In this document: in pieces, positions 9,155-20,493 of the stretch
Layout of the letters: each line of letters begins with the position of its first letter
Position numbering within the stretch: position 1 is the stretch's first letter
DNA from: Aurantimonas sp. Leaf443
Lineage (GTDB): Bacteria > Pseudomonadota > Alphaproteobacteria > Rhizobiales > Rhizobiaceae
Direction of reading: 5' to 3'
NCBI RefSeq assembly: GCF_001425575.1
Contig: NZ_LMRD01000007.1
Location: 496,001-560,000 of the forward strand
Length of the DNA: 64,000 nucleotides
The notes under the pieces: generated by a model
The model's input: only the letters and a program-made list of their open reading frames with translations
Told to the model about the DNA's origin: nothing
Databases searched by the model: none
Translations under genes and position numbers: made by a program

Positions 9155-10924
9155 TCAGGAGGCGCCGACGACGAGGCTCGTGAAGGGCCAGACATAGGCC
9201 TGGAGCGTGACGAGCAGGCCGACGAGGACGGCCAGCACGATGGAGTGCAGGAAGACGTAGCGCAGGATCGGACCCTCGCCGTTCTGCCAGCCCGTCGCCG
9301 TGGAGGCGACGACGATCGACTGCGCGTCGATCATCTTGCCCATCACGCCGCCCGAGGAGTTGGCCGAGGCCATCAGCACGGGGTTGAGGCCGAGCTGTTC
9401 GGCGGTGGTCTTCTGCAGGCCGCCGAAGAGGACGTTGGAGGCCGTGTCCGAGCCCGTCAGCGCCACGCCCAGCCAGCCGAGCAGCGTGCCGAAGAGCGGG
9501 TAGAAGACGCCCGTGTTGGCGAAGGCGAGGCCCATCGTGGCGTCGAGGCCCGAATAGCGGGTGAGGTAGCCGAGCGCGAGCATGATGGCGATCGTCAGGA
9601 GCGAGTAGCGCACGCGCCAGATGGTCGACACGTAGATCCGGACGAGCTGCAGCGGGCCGAAGCCCATGGCGAGACCGGCCACCAGCGCCGAGACGAGGAT
9701 GCCCGAGCCCGTCATCGACAGCCAGTTGAGGTTGAAGACCGCGTCCTCGATCTTGGGCGCGGGCACGACCGGCGGCATCTTCTGGATCTGCTGGTGCAGG
9801 CCCTCGAAAGGGATCTTCACGATGGAGATGCCGTCGAGCAGCGCCTTCATCTGCGGGATGCCCCACAGGAAGACGAAGACCGTGAGGATCATCCAGGGCA
9901 TCCAGGCCCGCAGGATCGCCGAGCGGTCCTGCGTCATGGCGAGCGCGCCGCCGCCGGCGACCGCGATGCCGCCGCCCGATCCACCTCGGCTCGTGCCGCC
10001 CGTGCCGTCGACCCCGACGGGACCGCCGGCGGGAAGGCCCGCGGCGCGGCGCGCCTCCTCCTCGGCCGCCTCGTGGCCGATCAGCGCCGTGGAGCGCCAG
10101 ACGGTCTTGGGCTTCCAGACCCGTAGGAAGGCGACGAGCGCGCCCATCGAGCAGAGCGCGGCGACGATGTCGACGAGCCAGGGGCCGTGGAAGTTCGAGA
10201 CGAGGAACTGCGGGATGGCGAAGGACACGCCGCAGACGAGGATCGCCGGCCAGATCTCCATCATGCCGCGCCGCCCGGCGAAGGCCCAGATGAGCCAGAA
10301 GGGCACGATCAGCGAGAAGAAGGGCAGCTGCCGGCCGATCATGGCCGAGAGTTCCAGGAGGTCGAGGCCGGTGACCGCCGAAAGCGCGATGACGGGCGTG
10401 CCGAGCGCGCCGAAGGCGACGGGCGCCGTGTTGGCGATGAGCGACAGGCCCGAGGCGGCGAGCGGCGAGAAGCCGAGGCCGATGAGGAGCGCCGCGGTGA
10501 CGGCGACCGGCGTGCCGAAGCCCGCCGCGCCCTCGAAGAAGGCGCCGAAGGAGAAGGCGATCAGGAGGAGCTGCAGCCGCCGGTCGTCGGTGACGCTGGC
10601 GATCGAGTTCTGCAGGATGTCGGAGGAGCCGTTCTCCACCGTCAGCCGGTGCAGGAAGATGATGTTGAGGACGATCCAGCCGATCGGCATCAGGCCGTAG
10701 GCGGCGCCGAACCCGGCGGCCAGGAACGCCTTCTCGGTCGGCATGCCGAAGACGAGGATGGAGATGGCGAGCGCGGCGATGAGGCCGGCGAGCGCGGCCG
10801 TGTGGGCGCGCATGTGCAGGACGCCGAGCCCGACCAGCAGCACCGCGACCGGAACCGCGGCGAACAGGAAGGACAGCGCCAGGCTGCCGAACGGGTCGTA
10901 GGTCTGGTTCCAGATGTCTGGCAT
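9155..10924 (-). CDS. lldP: L-lactate permease (LctP/LldP family)
   Basis: A 589-residue inner-membrane proton/lactate (and glycolate) symporter. It opens [14 protein letters not shown], and carries the family sequences [36 protein letters not shown] and [20 protein letters not shown]. About 13-14 hydrophobic segments are visible. The ATG at 10924 has GGAGG 9 nt upstream. A glycine-rich cytoplasmic loop (about residues 285-320, with the segments [19 protein letters not shown] and [14 protein letters not shown]) is more extended than I expect for the family. No lactate dehydrogenase gene is adjacent, so it is a stand-alone uptake gene here. Confidence 0.93.
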   Translation of the reverse strand: MPDIWNQTYDPFGSLALSFLFAAVPVAVLLVGLGVLHMRAHTAALAGLIAALAISILVFGMPTEKAFLAAGFGAAYGLMPIGWIVLNIIFLHRLTVENGSSDILQNSIASVTDDRRLQLLLIAFSFGAFFEGAAGFGTPVAVTAALLIGLGFSPLAASGLSLIANTAPVAFGALGTPVIALSAVTGLDLLELSAMIGRQLPFFSLIVPFWLIWAFAGRRGMMEIWPAILVCGVSFAIPQFLVSNFHGPWLVDIVAALCSMGALVAFLRVWKPKTVWRSTALIGHEAAEEEARRAAGLPAGGPVGVDGTGGTSRGGSGGGIAVAGGGALAMTQDRSAILRAWMPWMILTVFVFLWGIPQMKALLDGISIVKIPFEGLHQQIQKMPPVVPAPKIEDAVFNLNWLSMTGSGILVSALVAGLAMGFGPLQLVRIYVSTIWRVRYSLLTIAIMLALGYLTRYSGLDATMGLAFANTGVFYPLFGTLLGWLGVALTGSDTASNVLFGGLQKTTAEQLGLNPVLMASANSSGGVMGKMIDAQSIVVASTATGWQNGEGPILRYVFLHSIVLAVLVGLLVTLQAYVWPFTSLVVGAS

Positions 10925-11236
10925 GGGCTGTCCTCCCGAGGCTGTCGACGCCGCCGGCATCCTCCCGCGGCGGCGTCGTTTGCGGGAAACTATCCCCCAA
11001 GCCACGGGAAAACCATGGAGCGAGGCCCCATTGCGACCATAGTTGCAGAGGGCCTCCCGCAGAGCTCCGCCGCCCGCGCCGTGGACAAGCCGGCCGGTCG
11101 TCCCCATCTGGGGTGCAAGCCCCCCGGCCGAAGGCGCGGGGGAACGCCGGGCGGCGCGGCTTCGCCTGCCCCCTTCGCCGGACGGGCGGCCGCTTGGAGC
11201 CGGTCCGGTGCTCACCTGCCGAAGGATCCCCGTCCG
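10925..11236. other. Divergent intergenic region (312 bp)
   Basis: This lies between the start codons of the minus-strand lactate permease and the plus-strand flavin oxidoreductase, so it should hold both promoters. I see no convincing operator. The only dyad is a short CCCC-ATCT-GGGG near 11102-11113, too weak to call. Codon structure on either strand gives no supportable extra gene. Confidence 0.5.
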
Positions 11237-12250
11237 ATGATCCCCTATTCCGTCCTCGACCTCTCGCCCGTGCCCGAAGGCTCCACCGTGCGCGACGCGC
11301 TCGTTCGCTCGGGCCAGCTCGCCGCCCATGCCGAGGCGCTCGGCTACCATCGCTTCTGGATGGCCGAGCACCACAACATGACGGGCATCGCGAGCGCGGC
11401 GACGGCGGTGGCGCTCGCCCATGTCGGCAGCGTCACCTCCACGATCCGGATCGGCGCCGGCGGCATCATGCTGCCCAACCACGCTCCGCTCGTCATCGCC
11501 GAGCAGTTCGGCACGCTGGCCGAGCTGCATCCCGGCCGTGTCGATCTCGGCCTCGGCCGCGCGCCCGGCACCGACATGGCCACGGCCCGCGCCCTGCGGC
11601 GCAGCCTCGACAATTCCGACAACTTCCCGCAGGACGTGGTCGAGCTGATGGCCTATTTCGAGCCCGCCGCACCCGACCAGCGCATCCGCGCCGTGCCGGG
11701 CGCGGGCACGCGGGTTCCCGTCTTCATCCTCGGCTCCAGCCTCTACGGCGCGCAGCTCGCCGCCCATCTCGGCCTGCCCTACGCCTTCGCCTCGCATTTC
11801 GCCCCGGCGGCCCTCGAGGATGCGGCGGCGATCTATCGCGAGACCTTCCGCCCCTCCGCCGGCCTGAAGCGCCCCTACTTCATCCTCGCCGCCAACGTCT
11901 TCGCGGCCGAGACCGACGCCGAGGGACGGCGCCTGCGCTCCTCGATGGAGCAGGCCTTCGCCAACCTGCGCACCGGCCGGCCCGGCCCCCTGCCGCGCCC
12001 CGTCGACAATATCGACGCGGTGCTCGATCCCGGCCTGAAGGCGATGGTCGACGGCGCGCTCGCCGTCTCGGCGACCGGCAGCCCGCAGACCGTGCGCGCC
12101 GAGCTCGAGGCGCTGATCGCCCGCCATCGCCCGGACGAGATCGTGCTCACCGGGCAGATCCACGACCACGCCGCGCGGCTCTCCTCCTTCACCATCGCCG
12201 CGCAGGCTCTCGAGGCGATCGGCGCCGCCCGGCCGATCGCCGCCGAATAG
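11237..12250 (+). CDS. LLM-class flavin-dependent oxidoreductase, group 1 luciferase-like family
   Basis: A 337-residue TIM-barrel enzyme of the bacterial luciferase-like superfamily that uses FMNH2/F420-type flavin for monooxygenation; the substrate is unknown. The N-terminus [16 protein letters not shown], then [36 protein letters not shown] and [14 protein letters not shown], is the signature of the group 1 family (TIGR03558 type). These are widespread proteins of unknown physiological role. The ATG at 11237 opens the conserved [11 protein letters not shown] segment; GAAGGA lies upstream. It is a single gene divergent from lldP. Confidence 0.9.
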   Translation: MIPYSVLDLSPVPEGSTVRDALVRSGQLAAHAEALGYHRFWMAEHHNMTGIASAATAVALAHVGSVTSTIRIGAGGIMLPNHAPLVIAEQFGTLAELHPGRVDLGLGRAPGTDMATARALRRSLDNSDNFPQDVVELMAYFEPAAPDQRIRAVPGAGTRVPVFILGSSLYGAQLAAHLGLPYAFASHFAPAALEDAAAIYRETFRPSAGLKRPYFILAANVFAAETDAEGRRLRSSMEQAFANLRTGRPGPLPRPVDNIDAVLDPGLKAMVDGALAVSATGSPQTVRAELEALIARHRPDEIVLTGQIHDHAARLSSFTIAAQALEAIGAARPIAAE

Positions 12251-12385
12251 CGCGTCGGTCCGCGCCTCTTCTCAAGGCCGGCCTCCTCCTGTAGGGCCTC
12301 TTCGCCCGCCCCGCGCCCTTTCGAGAGAGGCGCGGAGCGGCGGGCGGCCGGCCGGGCACCGGCCCGCAGAGGCGAGGCGGCGTGG

Positions 12386-13579
12386 ATGGTCTCGAAGAGG
12401 CTCGTCTTCTTCTTTCCCGGATTCGAGCCCTTCCGGGCCACGGGGCACATGGAGCGGTTCCGCCGGGCGGCGGCCCGCACGGCGCAGGCCTACGAGGTGG
12501 CGATCGAGGTCGCGCCCGAGACGGCGCCCCCGGCCGGCGAGGAGATGCGCCCGAGCCTCGACATGCGGGCCCATGCGCCGGGATCGTTCGACACGCGGAC
12601 GACGGTCGTCTTCTGCGACTGGGGCGACGTCATCCTGGACTACGCGGCCCGCCCGGTCGCAACGCGCCTTCTCGACGGCGTCGGCGCCATGCTCGACTTC
12701 GTCGTCACCGGCACGCTCTTCCGCTACATGCGCACGAGCTGGCGCTACGCCCTGTTCTTCGCCTTCCCGCTGCTCGCGCTCTTCGGACCGGCGCTCCTGG
12801 CGGTGCTTCTCGCGATCCTCGGGCACGCGCTCCTGCCGGGAGGCGTCGGCCTTCTTCTGGGCCTCGGCCTCGGGGCGGCGCTGGCGGCCCTCCTGTGGCG
12901 GCTCGCGCTGACGCGGCTGCATCTCCTCACCGCGCTCGACGACTGGGCGCTGGCGCGCGACCTCTGCCGCGGGCGCAACGCCGCGCTGGAGCGGCGCATC
13001 GGCGAGCATTGCGACGCGCTCGCCCTGCGGCTTTGCGGAGAGGGCGCGGACGAGATCGTGGTCGCCGCCCATAGTCTCGGCGCCAGCCTTGCCGTGCGCG
13101 CCCTCTCGCGGGCGCTGAAGGCGGTGCGCCCGGGGGCGGACCTGCAGATGCTGACCGTCGGCTCGAGCCTGATGAAGACCGCGCTCCATCCCGCCGCGGC
13201 GCCCGAGCGCGACTGCGTGCGCCATCTCGTGGAGGAGGTCGCGCTGCCCTGGACGGACTGCCAGGCCCTGTCGGACCCGATCAACTTCTACAAGTCCAAC
13301 CCGGCGACCTCGCTCGGCATTGCCGGCGGGGCAAGGCCCATCGTGCGCCGCGTGCATTTCAAGCGCCTCGTCTCGGCGCAGACCTATACCCGCATCAAGC
13401 GCGATTTCTTTCGCCTGCACCGGCAGTTCGTGCTGGGCGTGGAACGCCGCAATCCCTATTCCTTCCACATGCTGCTTCTCGGACCGAACCCCATCCCGCT
13501 CTTTTCGCGCACCGGCACGGTGGACCTCGCCCCGCTTCCCGGCGCGCCCGCCGCCTCGCCCTCCGGGGCGCCGCGATGA
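12386..13579 (+). CDS. Membrane-associated alpha/beta-hydrolase-like protein, function unknown
   Basis: 397 residues. It starts with a beta-strand and PGFEPF turn typical of alpha/beta hydrolase oxyanion regions. Two hydrophobic segments in the middle (about 121-148 and 150-175) look like a hairpin membrane anchor. A later strand runs into AHSLGAS (about 228-234), a nucleophile-elbow motif with Ala in place of the first Gly of GxSxG. Candidate acid and base residues are the Asp in LSDPINFYKSNP (near 298) and His in YSFHMLLLG (near 361). I know no named family with the membrane hairpin inserted inside the hydrolase core. It overlaps the next gene (ICMT-like) by 4 nt (ATGA), so the two are translationally coupled. 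Start TGGATGG at 12386 has no strong Shine-Dalgarno. Confidence 0.7.
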   Translation: MVSKRLVFFFPGFEPFRATGHMERFRRAAARTAQAYEVAIEVAPETAPPAGEEMRPSLDMRAHAPGSFDTRTTVVFCDWGDVILDYAARPVATRLLDGVGAMLDFVVTGTLFRYMRTSWRYALFFAFPLLALFGPALLAVLLAILGHALLPGGVGLLLGLGLGAALAALLWRLALTRLHLLTALDDWALARDLCRGRNAALERRIGEHCDALALRLCGEGADEIVVAAHSLGASLAVRALSRALKAVRPGADLQMLTVGSSLMKTALHPAAAPERDCVRHLVEEVALPWTDCQALSDPINFYKSNPATSLGIAGGARPIVRRVHFKRLVSAQTYTRIKRDFFRLHRQFVLGVERRNPYSFHMLLLGPNPIPLFSRTGTVDLAPLPGAPAASPSGAPR

Positions 13580-14163
13580 GCGCCGCGCTCGCCGGCCAGG
13601 GTCTCTGGGTCCTCCTCGTCGTCGGCTGGTACGTCATCCGCTATCCGTTCGAGCGCCGCGCCCGGAAGACGCGGATCGCCCATAGCGGGCGCGACCTGTC
13701 CGAGCGGATCCGCATGGCCGTGTCCTTCACCGGGCTCGGCATCCTGCCGGGCCTGTTCGTGGCGAGCGGCCTGCCGCGGCTTGGAACCTACGAGCCCTCC
13801 GCGCTCCAGACAGGCGCTGGCGCCCTCGTCGCGGCCCTCGCGCTCTACCTGTTCCGGCGCACCCACAAGGCGCTCGGCCGCATGTGGTCGGTCTCGCTCG
13901 ACATCCGCGAGAAGCACAAGCTGGTGACGACCGGCATCTACGAGCGGCTGCGCCATCCCATGTACACCGCCTTCTTCGCCATGGCGCTGGCGCAGGCGCT
14001 GCTCGTGCCGAGCGCGATCGCCGGGCCGGCCGGGCTCGTCGGCTTCGGCCTGCTCTTCGCCTTCCGGATCGGCCCGGAGGAGCGGATGATGGAGGAGCGC
14101 TTCGGCGAGGACTACCGCGCCTACAAGGCCCGCACCGCCCGCATCCTTCCCGGCCTGTTCTGA
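13576..14163 (+). CDS. Isoprenylcysteine carboxyl methyltransferase-family membrane protein
   Basis: A 195-residue polytopic protein of the ICMT/PEMT-like family. The SAM-binding C-terminal half shows HKLVTTGIYERLRHPMYTAF (about residues 115-134), the RHPxY signature, and EERMMEERFGEDYRAYKART near the C-terminus, with the EE pair and Y-x-x-Y region that cap the active site. Bacterial members methylate unknown substrates; prenyl-cysteine proteins are not expected. The start codon overlaps the stop of the hydrolase-like gene, implying a shared function, possibly on a lipid or membrane substrate (inference). Confidence 0.85.
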   Translation: MSAALAGQGLWVLLVVGWYVIRYPFERRARKTRIAHSGRDLSERIRMAVSFTGLGILPGLFVASGLPRLGTYEPSALQTGAGALVAALALYLFRRTHKALGRMWSVSLDIREKHKLVTTGIYERLRHPMYTAFFAMALAQALLVPSAIAGPAGLVGFGLLFAFRIGPEERMMEERFGEDYRAYKARTARILPGLF

Positions 14164-14181
14164 CGATCCGAAGCCGCCGCC

Positions 14182-15456
14182 TCAGCCGGCCGCGGCCGGT
14201 GCCGTCTCGCTCCCGGCCCGCCGTTCGGCGGGCGAAGGCGGCGGCAGGCGCCGATGCACGAGATAGGCACCGATCGAGATCGCCCCGAGGCAGGGAATGA
14301 CGGTCTGCGTCGCCAGAACAGGCTCGCCGATCGCCGCCGCCGCAAGCCCGCCGAGAAGCCCGGCGCCCATCTGGATGAAGCCCGTCATCGCCGCCGCCGC
14401 TCCCGCCATCGTCGGGAAGGGCGCGAGCGCGGCCGTCGTCATCGCCGGCATGACGAGCGCGATGCCGAAGGCGTAGAAGCCGACCGGGACCATGATGGAG
14501 GCGTAGGAGACCGGCAGGAGCGCGATCGAGACGACGAGCCCGAGGCTGCCGAGCGCGATGAGGGCAAGGCCCGGCGCCACGAGCGCGCGCGCGCCGACCC
14601 GGCGCATGGCCAGCTTGCCGGCGATCGAGCCGAAGAAGAAGGAGCCCGACTGCGCCAGCATGCCGATGCCGAACTGCGTCGGCGTCAGGCCCGCCCGGTC
14701 GATGAGGACGAAGGGCAGCATCGTGGCGAGCGCGTAGAGCGTGCCGACGGCGCCGGCCACCGTCAGGCTGGAGGTGACGAAATGGGGATGGGTGAGGAGC
14801 GTCGCATAGGCCCGCCCGATCTGGCGCGGGGCGATGCGCGAGCGGTCGGGCACCACGGTCTCGCGCATGACGAGGAGCGTGACGAGGATCACGCCGATGC
14901 CGAACACGACCATGGCCACGAAGATCGCGCCCCAGCCGGCGAGATCCAGGACGATCCCCCCGATCGTGGGCGAGACGGCGGGCCCGAGCGCCAGGACGAT
15001 GCCGATCGTGTTCAGGATGCGCGAGGACTGCTCGCCGGTGAACTGGTCGCGCACGATGGCGCGCGCCGTGGCGAGCCCGATCGAGGCGCCGCAGCCCTGC
15101 AGGAGGCGGGCGGCGAGCAGGATCTCGACCGTGGGCGCCACCATCGCGGCGAGCGCGCCGACCATGTAGAGGAGCATGAAGGCGATCGTCGCCGGCCGTC
15201 GCCCGAAGGCGTCGGAGACCGGCCCGCAGACGAGCTGCGTGATCGCAAAGCCCGCGAAATAGATCGCGAGCGTCAGCTTCACGATGCCGGGCGTCGTGTC
15301 GATGGCGACGACCAGCGCGGGCATGGCCGGGGTGTAGAGCGCCATGGACACCGGCCCGATGGCCACGAGCAGGCCGCCGACGAGGCCGGTGCGGCGCTCC
15401 GTCATGATCGGCCCCGTGCGGGCGGTGGGCGGTGCGGCGGTCCCGGATCTCGTCAT
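14182..15456 (-). CDS. Bcr/CflA-type multidrug efflux MFS transporter
   Basis: A 12-TM major facilitator of up to 424 residues. VCGPVSDAFGRRPATIAF is the loop 2-3 MFS signature in the Bcr/CflA form. RLLQGCGASIGLATARAIVRD is the TM5-adjacent segment of this drug:H+ antiporter subfamily, and ALGPAVSPTIGGIVLD is motif C. The start may be 15456 or the in-frame ATG at 15405 (MTERR); the intervening residues are Ala/Thr-rich and not conserved-looking. It lies downstream of a marR-type gene on the same strand, the usual pairing for a regulated efflux pump. Confidence 0.9.
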   Translation of the reverse strand: MTRSGTAAPPTARTGPIMTERRTGLVGGLLVAIGPVSMALYTPAMPALVVAIDTTPGIVKLTLAIYFAGFAITQLVCGPVSDAFGRRPATIAFMLLYMVGALAAMVAPTVEILLAARLLQGCGASIGLATARAIVRDQFTGEQSSRILNTIGIVLALGPAVSPTIGGIVLDLAGWGAIFVAMVVFGIGVILVTLLVMRETVVPDRSRIAPRQIGRAYATLLTHPHFVTSSLTVAGAVGTLYALATMLPFVLIDRAGLTPTQFGIGMLAQSGSFFFGSIAGKLAMRRVGARALVAPGLALIALGSLGLVVSIALLPVSYASIMVPVGFYAFGIALVMPAMTTAALAPFPTMAGAAAAMTGFIQMGAGLLGGLAAAAIGEPVLATQTVIPCLGAISIGAYLVHRRLPPPSPAERRAGSETAPAAAG

Positions 15457-15549
15457 GCGCAGGCCTTACGACCTCGCCGCAGGATCCGGCAAGGCCGCGC
15501 CAAACCCGGTCCGGCGAGGGAACGGGCGCGCAGGGCCCGCGCCTTCCGA

Positions 15550-15574
15550 AACCGGCGCCGTGCCGGCGCCGGTT
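15550..15574 (-). terminator. GC-rich hairpin between marR-type and MFS genes
   Basis: AACCGGCGCC and GGCGCCGGTT form a perfect 10-bp stem around GTGCC directly after the stop of the regulator gene. Only three Ts follow on the minus strand, so it may be a partial terminator or attenuator reducing transcription into the efflux gene. Confidence 0.45.
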
Positions 15575-16084
15575 CTACCGGGCCGGTTCGGGTGTCGCGA
15601 CGGACATCGGCATCTCCAGCCCGGGCGTCTCGCCGATATCGGACGGATCCTGCGACAGGTTGGCGCGCATGCGCTGGAGCAGCGTCTCGACCAGCTGGCG
15701 CTCGTCGTCGGTGAAACCGTTCGTGATCCGCGCATAGCATTTCGTGATCATCGGGCGCACGCGCATGAACACCGCCTCGGCGGCCTGCGTCGGCTCGATG
15801 ACCTTGGCGCGGCGATCGCGCGCGTCGACGCTGCGCCGGATGAGGCCGCGGGCCTCCAGCCGGTCGAGATAGGCCGAGAGCGTCATCGGCTCGACGCCCA
15901 TGCGCTCGGCGAGAACGGCCTGGCGCGAGCCGCTGAACCGGGCGACATAGGCGAGAGCGCGGAGTTCGCCGGAGGTGACCTCCAGCCCGTCTTCCTCGAC
16001 CATCCGGTCGAAGATCTGTCTGTAGAGGCGGGATGTATCGGTGAGAAGGAAACCGAGTGCATTGCCGGGCACGAGTTGTGGCAT
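15575..16084 (-). CDS. MarR family transcriptional regulator
   Basis: A 169-residue winged-helix regulator. The core helix-turn-helix and wing are seen in FSGSRQAVLAERMGVEPMTL, then SAYLDRLEARGLIRRSVDARDRRAKVIEPT. The DxRxxR wing (DARDRRAK) is the MarR hallmark. Long N- and C-terminal helices (LTDTSRLYRQIFDRMVEE; ERQLVETLLQRMRANL) provide the dimer interface. It is probably a repressor of itself and of the downstream MFS gene, responding to a small aromatic ligand (family inference). It is divergent from the M3 peptidase gene with about 200 bp between. Confidence 0.9.
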   Translation of the reverse strand: MPQLVPGNALGFLLTDTSRLYRQIFDRMVEEDGLEVTSGELRALAYVARFSGSRQAVLAERMGVEPMTLSAYLDRLEARGLIRRSVDARDRRAKVIEPTQAAEAVFMRVRPMITKCYARITNGFTDDERQLVETLLQRMRANLSQDPSDIGETPGLEMPMSVATPEPAR

Positions 16085-16236
16085 GGGGCGACCTTTGGTG
16101 ACGACGAGACGGGCAACGCGCTTGCGAAAGGCCCCTCTCCGACCCCACCCATCGCCTCCGGCATCGACACCGGAGACAAGGATTGTTGTTTGGGCCTTAA
16201 TGCGCGAACGTCAATCCCCCCCACGCCGTCAGACGG

Positions 16237-16250
16237 CTTGTTCGTACAAG
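16237..16250. promoter_or_regulatory. Possible MarR-type operator half-dyad
   Basis: CTTGT-TCGT-ACAAG is a 5-bp inverted repeat in the intergenic region between the marR-type gene and the peptidase gene, 34 nt upstream of the peptidase ATG. It is short enough to occur by chance; listed only because of its position. Confidence 0.22.
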
Positions 16251-16283
16251 ACGGACAACAAGTGCAACCACGAGAGTGACCCA

Positions 16284-18347
16284 ATGACGACAGTTCCCGC
16301 CGCGATAGAGGCACGCGACGACCGATTCGCCGCTGTCGGCCCCGCCGGTCTTCCCGACTTCGCCGCCTTCGGCGCGCAGGATTTCCCGCCCGCCTTCGCG
16401 GCGGCCATGGACGAGCATCTCGCCGAGATCGACGCCATCGCCGACAATCCGCAGGCGGCGACGTTCGAGAACACGATCGAGGCGCTGGAACGGGCGGGCA
16501 GCCGGCTCGGGCGCATCGCGCGTCTGTTCTTCGCCATCGCCGGCGCCGAGACGAGCGAGGCGATCCAGGCCGTGGAGCGCGATCTCTCGCCGCTCCTGTC
16601 GCGGCACGGCTCGAAGATCTCGATGAATGCGGGCCTCTTCGCCCGCGTCGACGCCGTGGCGAAGGCCGCCGCGGCCGGCGACCTCCCCCATCTGACGGCG
16701 GAGGACCGGCGCCTTCTGGAACGCACGCAGACCGGCTTCGTGCGCGGCGGCGCGCGCCTCGTGGGAGCCGACCGCGAGCGTCTGGCCGAGATCAACGCCC
16801 GCCTCTCGACCCTCGGGACCGAGTTCGCCCAGAACATCCAGGCCGACGAGCGCGACTTCGTGCTGCCGCTCGCCGAGGCCGACCTCGAGGGGCTTCCCGA
16901 GTTCCTGCGCTCCAGCCTCGCGGAGGCGGCCGCCGAGCGCGGGCGCCCGGGCCACGCGCTCACCCTGTCGCGCTCGCTCGTCGTGCCCTTCCTGACGCTG
17001 TCGCCGCGCCGGGACCTGCGCGAGAAGGCCTTCGCCGCCTGGATCGCGCGCGGCGAGAACGAGGGCGCGCACGACAATCGCCCCGTCCTGACCGAGATCC
17101 TCGCGCTGCGGGCCGAGAAGGCGAAGCTCCTCGGCTACCCGTCCTTCGCCCACTACAAGCTCGACGACACGATGGCCAAGCGCCCCGAGACCGTGCGCGC
17201 GCTCCTGACCGACGTGTGGACGCGCGCCCGCGAGCGGGTGCTCGCCGACGCCGAGAAGCTCTCCGCCCTCGCGCAGGCGGCCGGGGACGCGGCGCCCTTC
17301 AAGCCCTCCGACTGGCGCTACTACGCGGAGAAGCGGCGGCACGGGGAATTCTCCGTCGACGAGACGGCGCTGAAATCCTACTTCCCGCTGGAGCGCATGA
17401 TCGAGGCCGCGTTCGACGTGGCCGGCCGCCTCTTCGGCCTGTCCTTCGAGGCGATCCCGGAGGCGCGCGCCTGGCATCCCGACGCCCGCGTCTGGCGCGT
17501 GCGCGACGCGCGGGGGCAGGAGACGGGCATCTTCGTCGGCGACTATTTCGCCCGGCCCTCCAAGCGCTCCGGCGCCTGGATGAGCGCGCTGCGCGTGCAG
17601 GACGGGCTCGACGGGGGCACGAACCCGATCGTCTACAATGTCTGCAACTTCGCCAAGCCGGCGGGCGAGGCGCCCGCGCTCCTTTCCATCGACGACGCGC
17701 GCACGCTGTTCCACGAGTTCGGACACGCGCTGCACGGGCTCCTCTCGAAGGTCAAATGGCCCTCGCTCGCCGGCACGGCGGTCTCGCGCGACTTCGTGGA
17801 ACTGCCCTCGCAGCTCTACGAGCACTGGCTGATGGTGCCGCAGATCCTGTCGGCGCACGCGCGCCACGTGGAGACCGGCGAGGCGCTGCCGCAGGCGCTG
17901 GCCGACAAGCTGAAGGCCGCGCGCAGCTTCGATTCGGGCTTCGACACGGTGGAGTTCACCGCCTCCGCCCTCGTCGACCTCGCCCTGCACGAGACGGGCG
18001 AGGCGCCGAAGGACCCGCTGGCGCGCGAGGCGCAGATCCTCTCGGCCCTCGGCATGCCCCGGGAGATCGTGATGCGCCACCGCGCGCCGCATTTCGCCCA
18101 TATCTTCGCCGGCGACGGCTATTCGGCGGGCTACTATTCCTACCTGTGGTCGGAGGTGCTCGACGCGGACGCCTTCGAGGCCTTCGGCGAGGCAGGCGAC
18201 CCGTTCGACCGCGCCACCGCCGACCGGCTCCTCACCCATGTCTACGCCGCCGGCGACAGCCGCGACCCGGCCGATCTCTACCGCGCCTTCCGCGGCCGCA
18301 TGCCGACGCCCGACGCGCTCCTGCGCAAGCGCGGCTTCGCCGCCTGA
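16284..18347 (+). CDS. dcp: M3 family zinc metallopeptidase, Dcp (peptidyl-dipeptidase) type
   Basis: A 687-residue cytoplasmic peptidase that degrades short peptides. The zinc site is FHEFGHALHGLLS, with HEFGH at residues 477-481 (two His ligands and the general-base Glu). The third ligand Glu follows in the next helix, and SLAGTAVSRDFVELPSQLYE matches Dcp rather than oligopeptidase A, which has a different sequence after HEFGHGLH. Near the C-terminus, HIFAGDGYSAGYYSYLWSEV is the substrate-binding Gly/Tyr loop. No signal peptide. The ATG at 16284 follows GAGAGTGACCCA. Confidence 0.92.
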   Translation: MTTVPAAIEARDDRFAAVGPAGLPDFAAFGAQDFPPAFAAAMDEHLAEIDAIADNPQAATFENTIEALERAGSRLGRIARLFFAIAGAETSEAIQAVERDLSPLLSRHGSKISMNAGLFARVDAVAKAAAAGDLPHLTAEDRRLLERTQTGFVRGGARLVGADRERLAEINARLSTLGTEFAQNIQADERDFVLPLAEADLEGLPEFLRSSLAEAAAERGRPGHALTLSRSLVVPFLTLSPRRDLREKAFAAWIARGENEGAHDNRPVLTEILALRAEKAKLLGYPSFAHYKLDDTMAKRPETVRALLTDVWTRARERVLADAEKLSALAQAAGDAAPFKPSDWRYYAEKRRHGEFSVDETALKSYFPLERMIEAAFDVAGRLFGLSFEAIPEARAWHPDARVWRVRDARGQETGIFVGDYFARPSKRSGAWMSALRVQDGLDGGTNPIVYNVCNFAKPAGEAPALLSIDDARTLFHEFGHALHGLLSKVKWPSLAGTAVSRDFVELPSQLYEHWLMVPQILSAHARHVETGEALPQALADKLKAARSFDSGFDTVEFTASALVDLALHETGEAPKDPLAREAQILSALGMPREIVMRHRAPHFAHIFAGDGYSAGYYSYLWSEVLDADAFEAFGEAGDPFDRATADRLLTHVYAAGDSRDPADLYRAFRGRMPTPDALLRKRGFAA

Positions 18348-18367
18348 GACGGCGGGCGGGCCATGCT

Positions 18368-18396
18368 TTCGCCGGCGGCCTGGCGCGGCCGGCGAA
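18368..18396 (+). terminator. Hairpin after the M3 peptidase gene
   Basis: TTCGCCGGC (18368-18376) pairs with GCCGGCGAA (18388-18396) about 20 nt after the stop. The stem is stable but no T-run follows; an internal GGCC repeat allows alternative pairing. Confidence 0.35.
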
Positions 18397-18505
18397 TGGC
18401 AGGTCTTTCGCAGATGCAAAAAATCTGTTATGAGGTCTTTAAATTTCGCCGGCAGACGACAGTGATGTCCTGACCGGCGTTTTCGTGCTCCAACACCGGT
18501 GAAAT

Positions 18506-20335
<1,830 letters not shown>

Positions 20336-20359
20336 GCCGTTCCGGGCTCCGACGAGTCG

Positions 20360-20391
20360 AAGGCCCGTCCGGCGCAAGCCGGGCGGGCCTT
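20360..20391 (+). terminator. Intrinsic terminator after typA
   Basis: AAGGCCCGTCCGGC and GCCGGGCGGGCCTT form a 14-bp stem (one G-U pair) around GCAA, 25 nt past the typA stop. The tail is TCTC, not a pure T-run. Confidence 0.7.
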
Positions 20392-20493
20392 CTCGCATCC
20401 AGGCCCCCGTGCCGCCGCGACGGGTTACCCCGTTTCCTCGGCTGGTCCGGACCGCCATACCCGCCTAGCCCTGTCGCTTTGGCGGGGTGGGGC

